DNA of 64,000 nt. Origin: Corynebacterium sp. SCR221107 (GTDB lineage Bacteria; Actinomycetota; Actinomycetes; Mycobacteriales; Mycobacteriaceae). Location: the NCBI RefSeq assembly GCF_027886475.1, contig NZ_CP115670.1:186001-250000 (forward strand), read 5' to 3'. The notes beneath the pieces are model-generated. The model was given only the letters and a program-made list of their open reading frames with translations. It searched no databases and had not been told where the DNA came from. The position numbers and the translations under genes are program-made. Shown piece by piece: positions 25,579 through 33,902 of this stretch. The stretch's first letter is position 1; every line of letters starts with the position of its first letter.

Positions 25579-25669
25579 GGTAGCGTGTCCGAGCGGCCGA
25601 AGGTGCTCGCCTCGAAAGCGAGTGTTGGGTAATCCCCAACCGCGGGTTCAAATCCCGCCGCTACCGCCA
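25579..25669 (+). tRNA. tRNA-Ser(CGA)
   Basis: The acceptor is GGTAGCG/CGCTACC, the anticodon loop CTCGAAA gives CGA, there is a long variable arm, the T loop is TTCAAAT, and CCA is encoded at 25667-25669. Confidence 0.95.
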
Positions 25670-26045
25670 TGAGATGTCCCGCAGCCTAAGCTGCGGGACA
25701 TTTTTTCATCCCAGGCAACGAGGACCACAAATCACATAACTGAATGATAAAAGGGGCGCCGCAAAAGTGGCGCCCCTTGTGGATTAGTGCCTATGAGAGC
25801 TCGAGCTCATCGATGAAGTTGCCGGTCTCCAGTAGATCCTTGGTCGTGGTGGTGAAGCCTCCGGCATCTGCACGGTCATGGGCCGCACGTTTCCCAGGGG
25901 TGGGCGTGATGAGGAGACCAAGCAGGTATGCTGTCGACTTTGTGGTGAAAAGGGGTAGCGCAGGCGGCCGGTCTATTGTAAAAGTTCATATCGAAGCTTG
26001 TAGATTTTGAAGCGAGCTTGAAAAGGTCGAGACCGGGAGTCCTGA
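25670..26045. other. Intergenic stretch with two hairpins and a possible coding remnant
   Basis: These 376 bases hold the tRNA terminator, a second perfect stem at 25751-25778 (AAGGGGCGCC / GGCGCCCCTT), and on the minus strand (about 25792-25980) a frame that reads like a protein C-terminus (LLETGNFIDELELS then stop at 25792). It has no start codon. It may be the tail of a lost gene whose terminator remains; this is weak evidence. Confidence 0.35.
25675..25706 (+). terminator. Terminator after tRNA-Ser(CGA)
   Basis: TGTCCCGCAG pairs with CTGCGGGACA, then a T6 run. Confidence 0.9.
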
Positions 26046-26498
26046 ATGAACGAATCCGCTTCAGCCGGAGGCCTTGAGGAGGAGATACTTGCCCGCCTTG
26101 GACAGGGGGCGTCGCTGACGCATGCCGAGATCGTGGCCATGTTCCCGGACGCTACCGAGCGTGAAGTGGGCAAGGCGCTGGCGCGGCTGCGGCAAGCGGA
26201 ACAGATCAGTGCCGATAGGGGCGTGTATTGGGTCGGGCACGTAGCCCCCGACGCCCACACGCAGCCGCAACCGCAGGCGGCGGAGGTGGCCGTCGGCAAG
26301 CTAGGCGAACACGCGCAGCAGGTGTATACAGCGCTCAAGCACGGCGGGCGGGAAGCAGGCACCGTGGCGAGCATCATCGCGGCGACCGGGCTATCGGATG
26401 CGCAGGTGCGCTACGCCATCAGCAGGCTGCTCATGGCTGAGGCCATCGTCATGGTAGGTGGCCGCGGGCGACGCGGAACCTATTACGAACCGGCCTAG
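26046..26498 (+). CDS. Winged-helix DNA-binding-like protein, unknown role
   Basis: The 150-residue protein seems to hold two short winged-helix units. Residues 8-65 are LEEEILARLGQGASLTHAEI ... VGKALARLRQAEQISADRGV. Residues 85-148 are AQQVYTALKHGGREAGTVAS ... VRYAISRLLMAEAIVMVGGR, then a YYEP end. A Gln/Pro/Ala hinge (PQPQAAEVAV) joins them. The start ATG 26046 follows GGGAG. It stands alone before the MMPL gene. I do not know a named family; a transcription or recombination accessory role is possible. Confidence 0.6.
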   Translation: MNESASAGGLEEEILARLGQGASLTHAEIVAMFPDATEREVGKALARLRQAEQISADRGVYWVGHVAPDAHTQPQPQAAEVAVGKLGEHAQQVYTALKHGGREAGTVASIIAATGLSDAQVRYAISRLLMAEAIVMVGGRGRRGTYYEPA

Positions 26499-26604
26499 CC
26501 ATGGAGGCGAGTAGGACTTCGGGCTTCGGATAAATCCGCCCGGGCAGGTAGGCTTAAAAATCTCAAAGCCCTGCACGCATATTCCAAGGAGAGCTGCCAG
26601 CCCC

Positions 26605-29049
26605 ATGGCCCAACTGTTGTATCGCATCGGTAAGTGGTCCTTCCGCGCCAAGTGGGTGGTCATCACGGCGTGGCTCATTATCCTGGCGGCTATCGGTGGT
26701 TCCGCCATGGCCTTCCAGGCGGGCTATTCGGACGTGTTCAGTATCAAGGACACCCCGGCGCAGAAGGCAACGGAGCTCTACACCAAAAACTTCCCGGATC
26801 TGAAGAATCCGCTGCAAGGCACGGGTGTCAACATCGTCTTCGAGGCCCCGGAGGGCGAGACCCTCGACGACGCGGACAACACCGCCGCCATCCAAGAGGT
26901 CATCGATCATCTCGATGAGAACTTCCCGTGGATGACCAACACCACCCGCTACGGCAACCCGATCACGCTCAACCCCGAGCTGCAGGAGATGATCAAGGCG
27001 CAGACGGTCAGCGCGGGCCTGCCGGAGTCGCTGGCCGAGGAGGACGCGGAGAATCTCTCGCTGGTCAGCGAGGACCGCACGATCGCCTACACCACCTTCG
27101 ACATCGACGTGGAAACCTCGGCCGACGTCACCGATGAACAACGCTCGGTCATCACTGAGGCGATGAACATCGGCCGCGAGGAGGGGCTGACGGTGGAGGC
27201 CGGCGGCGCGGGCTTCGGCGACCCCATCGTGATCGAGGAGACCTCCGAGATCATCGGCGTCGGCGTTGCCGCCATCATCTTGATCTTTACTTTCGGCTCG
27301 CTGGTGGCGGCGGGCATGCCGCTGGTGGCGGCGATCGTGGGCGTGGCCATCGGTTCCCTCGGCACCACCCTGGCCACGGCCTGGGCCCCGCTCAACAACG
27401 TCACCCCGGTCCTGGCCGTCATGATCGGCCTGGCCGTGGGCATCGACTACTCGCTGTTTATCATCTTCCGCTACCGCAAGGAGCTGGAGCGGATGAACCG
27501 CGAGGAGGCCATCGGCATGGCGGTGGGAACCGCGGGCTCGGCGGTGGTGTTCGCGGGCCTGACAGTGATCATCGCGCTGGTCGCGCTGGCGGTTGCCAAC
27601 ATCACCTTCCTGACCTACATGGGCCTGTCGGCGGCGTTTACCGTGCTCATGTCCGTGCTGGTGGCCTTGACGTTGCTGCCCGCGATCATCGGCGTGGCAG
27701 GCAAGCGTTCCTTTGCCGGGCAGATGAAGTGGTACGCGCGCCGCCAGTCCCGGCGCGAAGGCTTGCCGACGATGGGCGAGAAGTGGGTCAAGGTGGTGCA
27801 CAAGGCGCCCGGCCTGGTCATCGCCGTGGTGATCTTCGCCCTCGGGGCGCTGACGATCCCCGCCGGGCAGCTGCACTTGTCCCTGCCCAGCGATACCCAG
27901 TCCAACCTGGATACCACCCAGCGCAAGCAGGCGGACCTCATGGCCAAGGGCTTCGGCGAGGGTATTAACTCGCCCTTCCTCGTCGTGGTGGATGCCCACG
28001 ACGTCAATCCCGATTCCGAGGCGCTCAAGCCCCTGATTGAGGCGCAGAAAGTCAGCGCCGAGGCGGCCGGGGAGGCCTTCGATGAGAAGAAGGCGGCGGC
28101 CGGTTCCGCTTACTTGTACCTGCTGCAGAACTTCTCCACCACCGTTGATGTCAAGCACATCCAGATGGTCGGCCAGTCGGAGGACGGCTACGCGGTGCAG
28201 ATGCTGCTGACACCAGAGTCCTCGCCGGAGGACTACGCCACCAACGACCTCATCTCCTCCCTGCGTATAAAGCAGGAGGAGGTCGACGCGGTCACCGGCA
28301 TCTCCTCCGGCATTACCGGGCTGGTGCCCATCCAGCAGGACATCACCAACCGACTATCCGGCGTGATGCCGCTGTACCTGGCGATCGTGGTGGGCCTGGC
28401 CATTATCTTGCTGATGATCATCTTCCGCTCGCTCATGGTGCCGATCGTGGCCGGCGTCGGCTTCCTGCTGTCGGTGGGCGCGGCCTTCGGCGTAACCGTG
28501 CTGTTTTGGCAAGAGGGCCTGTGGGGCCTGGTGAATACCCCAGGCCCGATCATCGCGTTCATGCCGATCTTCCTGATCGGCGTGTGCTTCGGCCTGGCGA
28601 TGGACTACCAGGTTTTCCTCGTCTCGGCGATGCGCGAGCATTACACGCATGGCGGCGGGAAGGCGCAGCCGGGCTCGCCTTATAACGCGGTCGAGGAGTC
28701 CATCATCGCCGGCTTCACGCACTCCGCCCGCGTGGTCACCGCCGCGGCGCTGATCATGATCGCGGTGTTTATCGCCTTCATCGGCCAGCCGCTGCCGTTT
28801 ATCAAAATCTTCGGCTTCGCCCTCGGTGCCGGCGTGTTCTTCGACGCCTTCTTCATCCGCATGGGATTTGTGCCTGCGGCGATGTTCCTGCTGGGGCGGG
28901 CCACCTGGTGGATGCCGCGCTGGCTGGATAAGATCTTGCCGCACCTCGACGTCGAGGGTGCCTCGCTGGACAAGGCATGGGCCGCCCAGCACGAGGCGCG
29001 CAGCCTCGATGCGTCCTCCTCCGCCGTGCTTTCCGACGTTGACAGGTAG
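26605..29049 (+). CDS. MMPL family RND transporter
   Basis: The 814-residue polytopic protein has two MMPL halves: a first span (WVVITAWLIILAAIGGSAMA), a large outside domain (about 40-200), a bundle of spans containing GLAVGIDYSLFIIFRYRKEL, then after a short cytoplasmic part a second span, outside loop and bundle with GVCFGLAMDYQVFLVSAMRE. The paired GIDY/AMDY motifs carry the proton-relay aspartate-tyrosine pairs typical of MmpL proteins. The family exports lipids or drugs in mycolate bacteria. The start ATG 26605 follows AAGGAG. The cargo cannot be named. Confidence 0.9.
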   Translation: MAQLLYRIGKWSFRAKWVVITAWLIILAAIGGSAMAFQAGYSDVFSIKDTPAQKATELYTKNFPDLKNPLQGTGVNIVFEAPEGETLDDADNTAAIQEVIDHLDENFPWMTNTTRYGNPITLNPELQEMIKAQTVSAGLPESLAEEDAENLSLVSEDRTIAYTTFDIDVETSADVTDEQRSVITEAMNIGREEGLTVEAGGAGFGDPIVIEETSEIIGVGVAAIILIFTFGSLVAAGMPLVAAIVGVAIGSLGTTLATAWAPLNNVTPVLAVMIGLAVGIDYSLFIIFRYRKELERMNREEAIGMAVGTAGSAVVFAGLTVIIALVALAVANITFLTYMGLSAAFTVLMSVLVALTLLPAIIGVAGKRSFAGQMKWYARRQSRREGLPTMGEKWVKVVHKAPGLVIAVVIFALGALTIPAGQLHLSLPSDTQSNLDTTQRKQADLMAKGFGEGINSPFLVVVDAHDVNPDSEALKPLIEAQKVSAEAAGEAFDEKKAAAGSAYLYLLQNFSTTVDVKHIQMVGQSEDGYAVQMLLTPESSPEDYATNDLISSLRIKQEEVDAVTGISSGITGLVPIQQDITNRLSGVMPLYLAIVVGLAIILLMIIFRSLMVPIVAGVGFLLSVGAAFGVTVLFWQEGLWGLVNTPGPIIAFMPIFLIGVCFGLAMDYQVFLVSAMREHYTHGGGKAQPGSPYNAVEESIIAGFTHSARVVTAAALIMIAVFIAFIGQPLPFIKIFGFALGAGVFFDAFFIRMGFVPAAMFLLGRATWWMPRWLDKILPHLDVEGASLDKAWAAQHEARSLDASSSAVLSDVDR

Positions 29050-29081
29050 CCTTCCGACTCAGGCAGGTAGCATGGTCAAAC

Positions 29082-30326
29082 ATGGATACAACCTTCACCC
29101 TTGGTACGAGGCTGCACGATTCCGGGGAACCCGGCAAGCACGGGCGCACCGGCACCATTCATACCCCGCACGGTGACATCAACACCCCGGCGTTCATTCC
29201 GGTGGGCACCAAGGCCACGGTGAAGACCTTGACCCCGGAGCAGGTCCGGGAGACCGGCGCCCAGGCGGTGCTGTCGAATGCCTATCACCTCTACCTGCAG
29301 CCCGGGCCCGACGTGGTCGACGAGGCCGGTGGCGTGGCCGCCTTTGAGAATTGGCACGGCCCCACCTACACCGACTCCGGCGGATTCCAGGTCATGAGCC
29401 TGGGCGTGGGCTTCAAGAAGGTCCTGGCCATGGACACCAAGGGCCTGGCCGAGGGCGACATCCGCGCTAAGAAGAAGGACCGTTACGCCCAGGTCGACGA
29501 AGACGGCGTGGACTTCCGCTCCGTTATCGACGGCTCCAGGCACCGCTTCACCCCTGAGGTGAGCATGCAGATCCAGCACCAGCTGGGCGCGGACATCATC
29601 TTCGCCTTCGACGAGCTGACCACCCTGGTAGATACCCGCCTCTACCAGGAGCAGTCGGTGCAGCGCACCCACCGCTGGGCCAAGCGCTGCCTCGATGAGC
29701 ATGACCGGCTGACCCGGGAGCGGGTGGGCAAGCCCCTGCAGTCGCTGTGGGGCGTGGTCCAGGGCGCGCAGTACGAGGACCTGCGTCGGCAAGCAATCCG
29801 CGGACTGCTGGAACTATCCACGCAGGCCGAGGACGCGGGCAAGCGTGGCTTCGGCGGTTTCGGCATCGGCGGCGCCTTGGAAAAGGAAAACCTGGGCACG
29901 ATCGTCGGCTGGGTGTGCGACGAGATCCCCGAGCACAAGCCACGCCACCTGCTGGGCATCTCCGAGCCGGATGACCTATTTACCGCCATCGAGGCCGGCG
30001 CAGACACCTTCGACTGCGTGGCTCCCACCCGCCTGGGGCGCCGCGGTGGCGTCTATACCCTCGACGGGCGCTTGAATATCACCGCCGCCCGCTTTAAGCG
30101 GGACTTTAATCCGGTCGATGCGGAGTTCGGCGGCTACGTCAGCGAAAACTACACCCGCGCCTACCTGCATCACCTGTTTAAGGCGAAGGAGTTTCTGGGA
30201 CAGACGCTGTGCACCATGCACAACGTCACCTTCATGATCCGGCTGGTGGACAACATCCGCGCCGCCATCGACAACGGCACCTACTGGGAGTTCAAGGAGG
30301 AGTTTCTGGGCAGGTACTACGCCTAG
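29082..30326 (+). CDS. tgt: tRNA-guanine(34) transglycosylase, with zinc-ligand cysteines replaced
   Basis: The 414-residue TGT exchanges guanine 34 of GUN-anticodon tRNAs for a queuosine precursor. Catalytic residues are present: TDSGGFQ (Asp98), FAFDELTTL (Asp177) and FDCVAPTRLGRRGGVYT (Asp311, nucleophile). The C-terminal zinc site of bacterial TGT, normally CxCxxC before NY(S/T)RAYLHHL, reads here DAEFGGYVSENYTRAYLHHL: all three cysteines are gone. Pocket positions that select preQ1 in well-studied bacterial enzymes are also changed (DEL rather than DEC, GGALE rather than GGLAV). The gene is convergent with a YhhQ-type transporter. The start ATG 29082 lies 33 bases after the MMPL gene. 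Confidence 0.9.
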   Translation: MDTTFTLGTRLHDSGEPGKHGRTGTIHTPHGDINTPAFIPVGTKATVKTLTPEQVRETGAQAVLSNAYHLYLQPGPDVVDEAGGVAAFENWHGPTYTDSGGFQVMSLGVGFKKVLAMDTKGLAEGDIRAKKKDRYAQVDEDGVDFRSVIDGSRHRFTPEVSMQIQHQLGADIIFAFDELTTLVDTRLYQEQSVQRTHRWAKRCLDEHDRLTRERVGKPLQSLWGVVQGAQYEDLRRQAIRGLLELSTQAEDAGKRGFGGFGIGGALEKENLGTIVGWVCDEIPEHKPRHLLGISEPDDLFTAIEAGADTFDCVAPTRLGRRGGVYTLDGRLNITAARFKRDFNPVDAEFGGYVSENYTRAYLHHLFKAKEFLGQTLCTMHNVTFMIRLVDNIRAAIDNGTYWEFKEEFLGRYYA

Positions 30327-30327
30327 C

Positions 30328-30347
30328 TTGCTTATCGACGCCTACGG
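30328..30347 (+). repeat. Dispersed intergenic motif, copy 4
   Basis: TTGCTTATCGACGCCTACGG is directly after the tgt stop. It is the longest match on this strand to the motif complement. Confidence 0.5.
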
Positions 30348-30377
30348 CGGGTGTCCCTAAGCCCCGCCAACGCGCAA

Positions 30378-30462
30378 ACCCGACTTCACTCACTAGACTT
30401 CACTCCAAAAATACCCCTGCCGGGTATTGAAATCGGGTGAAGTCTAGTGAGTGAAGTCGGGT
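30378..30462. terminator. 26-bp perfect inverted repeat between tgt and yhhQ
   Basis: The arms are 30378-30403 and 30437-30462, exactly complementary over 26 bases (starting ACCCGACTTCAC, ending GTGAAGTCGGGT). The 33-base loop contains a smaller hairpin ATACCC/GGGTAT (30411-30427). It separates two convergent genes, so a bidirectional terminator is likely, but it is far longer than needed. Confidence 0.75.
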
Positions 30463-30477
30463 CTGGGATCGGGACTG

Positions 30478-31140
30478 CTAGGCGTAGTAGTCCTCGCGCT
30501 TTTTCACCCACGCGATGACCGTGTAGGTGATCGGCATGACGATGACCTCCACCAGGGTCTTCCAGATGAACCCCACCACGACGTAGTTGACGGTGTCGGA
30601 GACCGTGGTGATCCCGATGACCGGGGCCGCGATGAGGCAGAAGATGAGGGTGTCGCCGAACTCGCCGACGATGGTGGATCCGATGAGCCGCTGCCACAGC
30701 GACTTCTCGCCGGTGCGGCGCTTGATGAGCGTCAGCGTCCACGCGTTGAGAATCTGGCCCACGGCGTAGCCGCACAGCGAGGCGAAAACGATGCGCGGCA
30801 CAAGTCCCAGGATGGCGCTGAACGCGTCCTGGTTCTCGTAGAAGTCGGCGGCGGGTAGCCAGATCGCCACGTAGAAGGCGATCACGGCCATGATCGTGGT
30901 GAAAAAGCCCGCCCAGATGGCGCGCCGGGCCGCCTTGAACCCGTAGCACTCGGCGAGGACGTCGCCGATGACGTAGGCGGCGGGGAAGAGGAAGAAGGCG
31001 CCGTCGGTGACGAGCGGTCCGATCGTCACGCCCTTCGTCGAAGTGATATTTGAGATCATGAACACCGCCACGAAGAGCGAGAGCAGGATCGGGTACAGGC
31101 TGTCTTGGACGCGGATAAAGCGCGGTTGAGTATTTGTCAC
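30478..31140 (-). CDS. VUT-family queuosine precursor transporter (YhhQ-like)
   Basis: The 220-residue membrane protein has about six spans and the VUT (COG1738) hallmarks: [40 protein letters not shown] and [16 protein letters not shown]. The E. coli member imports queuosine precursors. Its location between tgt and the GluQ-RS gene supports that use. The start is GTG 31140; TAGGAT lies 6 bases upstream on the minus strand, fitting a leaderless transcript. Confidence 0.9.
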   Translation of the reverse strand: MTNTQPRFIRVQDSLYPILLSLFVAVFMISNITSTKGVTIGPLVTDGAFFLFPAAYVIGDVLAECYGFKAARRAIWAGFFTTIMAVIAFYVAIWLPAADFYENQDAFSAILGLVPRIVFASLCGYAVGQILNAWTLTLIKRRTGEKSLWQRLIGSTIVGEFGDTLIFCLIAAPVIGITTVSDTVNYVVVGFIWKTLVEVIVMPITYTVIAWVKKREDYYA

Positions 31141-31142
31141 CC

Positions 31143-31154
31143 GTAAATCCTACG
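31143..31154. promoter_or_regulatory. Overlapping divergent leaderless promoters of yhhQ and gluQ
   Basis: Only 14 bases separate the two start codons. TAAATC (31144-31149, plus) and TAGGAT (31152-31147, minus) sit about 6 bases from each start and overlap each other, so RNA polymerase should not occupy both at once. No convincing -35 is seen for either. Confidence 0.45.
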
Positions 31155-32051
31155 ATGGATGCCATGAGTTCCCCACGCGGCGCTGGCCGCTATGCCCCCA
31201 GCCCCTCCGGCGACCTGCACTTTGGAAACCTGCGCACGGCGCTGCTCGCGTGGCTGTTCGCGCGCTCGACGGGGCGGGAATTTTACATCCGGGTCGAGGA
31301 TGTTGACACGCAGCGCTCCTCGCAAGAGTCTGCCGCCCGCCAGCTTGAGGACCTCGCCGCGATCGGGCTCGACTGGGACGGGGAGGTGCTCTACCAGCAC
31401 GAGCGCTTCGCCGCCTACGAGCAGGCGCTTTCCACGCTTCCGGTCTACGAGTGCTACTGCTCCCGCCGCGACATTCAGGAGGCGTCCAGCGCCCCGCACG
31501 TGATCCCCGGCCATTACCCCGGCACGTGCCGAAAGCTTTCCGACGCTACGCGCGCGGCCAAACGGGCGGAGCTTGCCGCCCAGGGCCGGGTCCCCGCGCT
31601 GCGGCTCAAAGCCGAGGTCGCCGAGTGGCCCATCCATGACTTCTACGCGGGCGAGGTTGTCGGCGAGGTCGACGACATGATCCTGCGCCGCGGCGGGCAG
31701 CAGCCCGACTGGGCCTACAACCTCGCCGTTGTGGTCGACGACGCCTTCCAGGGTGTGGATCAGGTGGTCCGCGGCGATGATCTGCTGAGTTCCGCCGCGC
31801 GCCAGGGCTACCTCGCCCACCTGCTGGGGGTCCCCACCCCGGAGTTCGTGCACGTCCCGCTGGTTCTGAACGAGCAGGGCAGGAGGCTGGCCAAGCGGGA
31901 TGGGGCCGTCACTCTCCGGGAGATGGGCGAGCCTTTGGCCGTCGTCAAGCAGCTTGCAACCTCGCTCGGAATGGAAGCGGGATCGGCGCGGGAGATGCTG
32001 GGGCGCTTCGACCCGGCCGCGCTGAGCAGGAAGCCGTGGGTGTGGAAGTGA
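31155..32051 (+). CDS. gluQ: Glutamyl-Q tRNA(Asp) synthetase
   Basis: The 298-residue enzyme resembles the catalytic half of glutamyl-tRNA synthetase and lacks the anticodon-binding part, which defines GluQ-RS. The HIGH-like motif is [13 protein letters not shown], the zinc site is YECYCSRRD ... PGTCRKL, and the KMSKS-like loop is [12 protein letters not shown]. It attaches glutamate to the queuosine base of tRNA-Asp, so it needs queuosine-modified tRNA. ATG 31155 fits a leaderless start; ATG 31164 is an alternative. Its stop overlaps the Nudix start. Confidence 0.92.
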   Translation: MDAMSSPRGAGRYAPSPSGDLHFGNLRTALLAWLFARSTGREFYIRVEDVDTQRSSQESAARQLEDLAAIGLDWDGEVLYQHERFAAYEQALSTLPVYECYCSRRDIQEASSAPHVIPGHYPGTCRKLSDATRAAKRAELAAQGRVPALRLKAEVAEWPIHDFYAGEVVGEVDDMILRRGGQQPDWAYNLAVVVDDAFQGVDQVVRGDDLLSSAARQGYLAHLLGVPTPEFVHVPLVLNEQGRRLAKRDGAVTLREMGEPLAVVKQLATSLGMEAGSAREMLGRFDPAALSRKPWVWK

Positions 32052-32596
32052 GCGAGCTCTTCGACGTCATCGACGCGAACCGGCAACCGACCGGCGAGCG
32101 CAAGGAGCGCGGCAGCCTGTTTGAGGAGGGAAAGTTCCGGCAGGTGGTGCACGTGTGCCTTATCGACGAAGGCGGCCGCATGCTGCTGCAACGCCGCGCA
32201 AACGACAAGGCGACTTGGCCAGGCAAGTGGGACGTCTCGGTGGGCGGCAGCGTCATCGCGGGCGAGACCAGCGCGCAGGGGGCGGCGCGCGAGGCGAGAG
32301 AAGAGCTCGGCGTCGAGCTGGACCCGGCAGCGCTGCGCCCGGCGATGAGCTTCAGCTTCCCCTACGGCTACGACGACTTCTACCTCATCCCGTGGACGGG
32401 CGGTCACGACGGCTTCCGCGTGCTGAACGACGAGGTCAGCGAGGTGAGGTGGGCAACCGAGCGGGAGGTGATGGCGCTGCACGCGGCGGGCGAGTTCGTC
32501 ACCTTCCGTGAGTCCGCGCTGCACATGGCCTTCGACCTGGCGGGCAAGCGATCGATCCTCGACGGCGGGGAGGAGCATCTGGGGACCTATGGGTAG
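32048..32596 (+). CDS. Nudix hydrolase
   Basis: A 182-residue Nudix protein. The box reads [20 protein letters not shown] followed by ELG, matching GX5EX7REUXEEXGU. The N-terminus [20 protein letters not shown] is that of the IPP-isomerase-like/YfcD group. GTG 32048 is chosen because it overlaps the gluQ stop as GTGA; GTG 32036 is possible. Its coupling to gluQ raises the chance that it acts on a nucleotide or nucleoside diphosphate in queuosine salvage, but nothing proves that. Confidence 0.85.
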   Translation: MSELFDVIDANRQPTGERKERGSLFEEGKFRQVVHVCLIDEGGRMLLQRRANDKATWPGKWDVSVGGSVIAGETSAQGAAREAREELGVELDPAALRPAMSFSFPYGYDDFYLIPWTGGHDGFRVLNDEVSEVRWATEREVMALHAAGEFVTFRESALHMAFDLAGKRSILDGGEEHLGTYG

Positions 32597-32617
32597 ACTT
32601 TGATCATTGTGACCTGC

Positions 32618-32657
32618 CATGTTCACTAAAAATGAATGTTCATTTTTAGTGAACATG
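32618..32657. promoter_or_regulatory. 40-bp perfect palindrome before the AbiEi-like antitoxin gene
   Basis: Two 19-base arms (outer part CATGTTCACTAAAAATGAA) around TG are exactly complementary. It ends 17 bases before the antitoxin start and overlaps the likely promoter. AbiEi-type antitoxins bind inverted repeats in their own promoter, so this is the probable autoregulatory operator. Confidence 0.75.
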
Positions 32658-32674
32658 TTGCTATTGTGGTGTGC

Positions 32675-33802
32675 ATGGATCAGAAATTATTGGCGAAGTG
32701 GAACGAGACGTTTCGTCTAACAGATACCCCCTTCGCCATTGCGCCCAATGAACTCGAATCTCCGAGGGAGGGAGCCGACGGGATCCTCAGATGCCCTGTT
32801 CTACTCAACGTTATTCAGTCAAGGACACTAGGTCCTTGGCCGGTAAGCGTTATGGAAATTGAGGAACATTCCCAGCTAAAGGAGTTCCTTTCGCGTGTCG
32901 AACAGGAACAGCCTAGAGATTTGCTGCTTCTGATCCCTGAGATTCGTCCGTCGGAAGCAGCAAAGCTCAGAAAACAGGGAGCTGCATTTGCTGATGCTAG
33001 GGGAAACTGCTTCCTTCGCCGAGATGGAGTCATGATTGATGTCCGAGGCAGGTTTCCGAAAGCAAAGGACAAGACAAGCAGTTCATCACCGGGGGCATCT
33101 AGAACCTTTTCACCGTTTACAGCGCGTCGAGCTCAGGTATCAGCGATGCTGCTCTCATATCCGGCGCTATTGAACGCAACGATTCGGGAGATCGGGATCG
33201 CAGCCCGGGTATCAACGGGGACGGCGGCTTCAGCTATGAAGCTGCTCGTCGATGTTGGATATCTTCATAAATTAAGCAGCCGTTACTACTTCGCAGAAGC
33301 CGAGCCCCTTCTCCGCGAATGGGCACGTGTCTACCCTGCAGGCTTGGGTCGTCAACTGTTGAAATTCCAGGGAACTACCGGGGTCCTAGAGGACATCGCA
33401 ATGGGAGAAACCCTCGCCTGGTTGAGTGGAGAAGCGGCTGCAGGTGATCTCATTCGTGGTGGAAACAGCGCGAATTTTTACGTTCCCGGCGAGACAGAGA
33501 TGCGCCAGTTGATTCGGGCTGGTCGTATGCGCAGGAACCAAGGTGCTGCCGAAGGAAGCGCCGATGCATCGCAAGGAAAGGTGTCGATTAGCAAAGCCTT
33601 TTGGGCTGGGCACATATGGCAACAACTCGAGTACGAATTGCCATCTCCCTCGTTTCGTCAACGTGGCCCATGGGCGAGTTGGGATGCTGCACCATTGGCG
33701 ATTATTTATGCTGACCTACTTTCTCACGAAGACCCGCGGGTCAACGAGATAGCTGCAGAAATCAAGGAAACAATGATCAAGCGCTGGGGGACCAAGGGAT
33801 AA
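32675..33802 (+). CDS. AbiEi-family antitoxin of a type IV-like toxin-antitoxin system
   Basis: The 375-residue protein has the AbiEi layout. A middle winged-helix segment (about 145-205) reads RRAQVSAMLLSYPALLNATI ... AARVSTGTAASAMKLLVDVG ... LHKLSSRYYF. The C-terminal domain has FYVPGETEMRQL and DAAPLAIIYADLLSHEDPRV. The start ATG 32675 fits a leaderless transcript with TATTGT seven bases upstream. It is directly followed by a nucleotidyltransferase toxin gene that an IS5 element has split. Base composition is more AT-rich than flanking genes, a sign of transfer. The antitoxin itself looks intact. Confidence 0.82.
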   Translation: MDQKLLAKWNETFRLTDTPFAIAPNELESPREGADGILRCPVLLNVIQSRTLGPWPVSVMEIEEHSQLKEFLSRVEQEQPRDLLLLIPEIRPSEAAKLRKQGAAFADARGNCFLRRDGVMIDVRGRFPKAKDKTSSSSPGASRTFSPFTARRAQVSAMLLSYPALLNATIREIGIAARVSTGTAASAMKLLVDVGYLHKLSSRYYFAEAEPLLREWARVYPAGLGRQLLKFQGTTGVLEDIAMGETLAWLSGEAAAGDLIRGGNSANFYVPGETEMRQLIRAGRMRRNQGAAEGSADASQGKVSISKAFWAGHIWQQLEYELPSPSFRQRGPWASWDAAPLAIIYADLLSHEDPRVNEIAAEIKETMIKRWGTKG

Positions 33803-33902
33803 TCATTTCTCGGAGATCATCACCGTTATCAATCGCTTGGAAACGGTCGTCGATACCTCCCGAATCATGCTCGTCGGTGCACGTTGTCGTGATATTCATC
33901 AG

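Noticed and set aside
26563-28158. 531-codon frame opposite the MMPL gene
   Set aside because: His/Arg/Asp-rich antisense frame with no domain; the sense gene has full family motifs.
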